The translations under genes were made by a program, and so were the position numbers. DNA of 32,582 nucleotides, taken from NCBI GenBank assembly GCA_902571955.1, contig CACGDZ010000011.1, forward strand, positions 1 to 32,582. Direction: 5' to 3'. Shown here in pieces: positions 31,771-32,582 of this stretch (its first letter is position 1; every line of letters begins with the position of its first letter). Source of the DNA: an uncultured Pelagibacteraceae bacterium. GTDB taxonomy: Bacteria; Pseudomonadota; Alphaproteobacteria; Pelagibacterales; Pelagibacteraceae. The notes under the pieces were generated by a model. The model was not told where the DNA came from. It did no database searches and was given only the letters and a program-made list of their open reading frames with translations.

Positions 31771-32582
31771 TGGAACAAAATTTTACAATTAAAAACATAA
31801 CTAAAAATTCTACAAATTTAGAAGTTGACTGGAGTGATGGAAAAAAAAGTAAATTTAATTATTTATGGCTAAGAGACAATTGTCCAACAGCACATGATAA
31901 AGACTCCCGTCATAGAATGTTTAATATTTTAAAAGTATCAAATAATATTAATCCAAAAAAATTTGCAGTAAATAATGAAGGTAAGCTTGAAATTGAATGG
32001 AGTGAAGGAGATCACGTAAGTTATTATGACCAAAATTGGCTGAGAGAAAACTGCTATACAATAAAAAATAATTTAGAATATAAATCACCATATCAACTTT
32101 GGGATAACTCTTTACAAAATGACTTGAAATTAATTGAGATTGAACACGATGAAATTATGACTTCAGATGAAGGGCTTGTCAGATGGTTAGAACTCTTACA
32201 TCATACTGGAATTGCTATAGTAAAAAATGCACCAACTGAAAATAATTCTGGATTTAAAATTTTAAATAAAATTAGCCATACTAGAGAAACTTTTTTTAAA
32301 ACACCTTTTGAAGTAATTAACATTCCTAAACCAAATAATTCTGCTTACACAGCACATGCCCTAAGAAATCATATGGATTTACCATGGTTTGAAACACCAC
32401 CTGGTTACCAATTTCTTCATTGTTTAGTTAATTCTGCAACAGGAGGAGACTCATCCGCTGTAGATGGTTTTGCAGTAGCAGATTATTTAAGAAAAAATGA
32501 GAAAGAAATATTTGATACGCTAGTAAACGTTCATTTAAAATTTAGAGACATGGATTATACACAAGAGTCTGTTAGAAGTTAT
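31770..32582 (+). CDS. Gamma-butyrobetaine hydroxylase-like Fe(II)/2OG dioxygenase, 3'-truncated
   Basis: Starts at ATG 31770 inside the aldolase stop and stays open for 271 codons to the window end. The N-terminal DUF971-like domain contains YLWLRDNCPTAHDKDSRHRMFNI, and a second WLRENC occurs at about residue 90. The start of the TauD-type domain follows, with AYTAHALRNHMDLPWFETPPGYQFLHCLVN, TGGDSSAVDGF and ADYLRKN, matching remembered BBOX1/trimethyllysine hydroxylase sequences. Iron ligands H201 and D203 are present; the distal His and the 2OG Arg lie outside the window. The usual zinc-binding Cys cluster is reduced to one Cys. Likely hydroxylates gamma-butyrobetaine (to carnitine) or trimethyllysine; the choice needs the C terminus and context. 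Confidence 0.88.
   Translation, partial: MEQNFTIKNITKNSTNLEVDWSDGKKSKFNYLWLRDNCPTAHDKDSRHRMFNILKVSNNINPKKFAVNNEGKLEIEWSEGDHVSYYDQNWLRENCYTIKNNLEYKSPYQLWDNSLQNDLKLIEIEHDEIMTSDEGLVRWLELLHHTGIAIVKNAPTENNSGFKILNKISHTRETFFKTPFEVINIPKPNNSAYTAHALRNHMDLPWFETPPGYQFLHCLVNSATGGDSSAVDGFAVADYLRKNEKEIFDTLVNVHLKFRDMDYTQESVRSY

Noticed and set aside
1..32582. tRNA, rRNA, CRISPR, IS elements or phage genes
   Set aside because: No cloverleaf with a TTCGA arm, no regularly spaced repeats, no transposase or integrase motifs were seen on either strand.

Overview
The window looks like a piece of a Pelagibacterales (SAR11) chromosome. It is strongly AT-rich (roughly 30% GC by eye) and very tightly packed: most neighbouring genes overlap by 1-11 bases or are separated by only a few, and no gene-free stretch exceeds about 125 bases. 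The gene content also fits SAR11: two complete branched-chain-type (HAAT) ABC importers, glycine betaine transport, small DMT/RhtB/MFS transporters and several 2-oxoglutarate oxygenases. No tRNA, rRNA, insertion sequence, integrase or CRISPR array was seen.

Layout. Positions 2-2494 (+) hold the elongasome pair mrdA (5' end cut off by the window) and rodA. Positions 2558-6918 (+) form a compact run: DadA-like oxidase, DMT exporter, D-2-hydroxyacid dehydrogenase, HDAC-fold deacetylase, msrB. Positions 6929-7486 (-) hold grxC and a TIGR03643/DUF2805 gene. They diverge from a RhtB/LysE exporter at 7604 across a short region with a 10-bp stem and a possible 13-codon ORF. Positions 8305-14089 (+) encode HAAT importer 1 (binding protein, an intra-operon hairpin, LivH, LivM, LivG, LivF), followed without a gap by an AzlC/AzlD exporter pair. 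Positions 14129-19720 (+) carry glutarate 2-hydroxylase (glaH), a ProC-family reductase and HAAT importer 2 (LivG, LivF, LivH, LivM). These are followed by a 23-codon membrane micro-ORF and an MFS transporter, ending at a bidirectional terminator. On the opposite strand, 21000-22190 is a second HAAT binding protein. Positions 22300-26317 (-) are a catabolic cassette: LLM flavin monooxygenase, DUF1185 protein, alpha/beta hydrolase, aldehyde dehydrogenase. Positions 26423-28341 (-) hold a DMT transporter and an IPNS-like Fe(II)/2OG oxygenase. Next come an arginase-family hydrolase (+), a betainyl-CoA-type thioesterase with a ProV ATPase (-), and divergently a class II aldolase and the start of a gamma-butyrobetaine-hydroxylase-like gene that runs off the window.

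How it fits together. The window is mainly about acquiring and breaking down small nitrogenous compounds. Glutarate hydroxylase (end of lysine/5-aminovalerate breakdown), the ProC-like enzyme, the DadA-like oxidase and two amino-acid/amide importers point to amino-acid use. The last 3 kb point to carnitine/gamma-butyrobetaine and glycine betaine metabolism. The least explained parts are the LLM/DUF1185/hydrolase/ALDH cassette and an arginase-family enzyme whose usual guanidinium-binding Glu is a Cys. Also unexplained are the leader at 7527-7603, the 23-codon ORF at 19726, and two inverted repeats, at 22237-22255 and 30916-30936. Gene identities rest on motif recognition and remembered family sequences; no database search was run.
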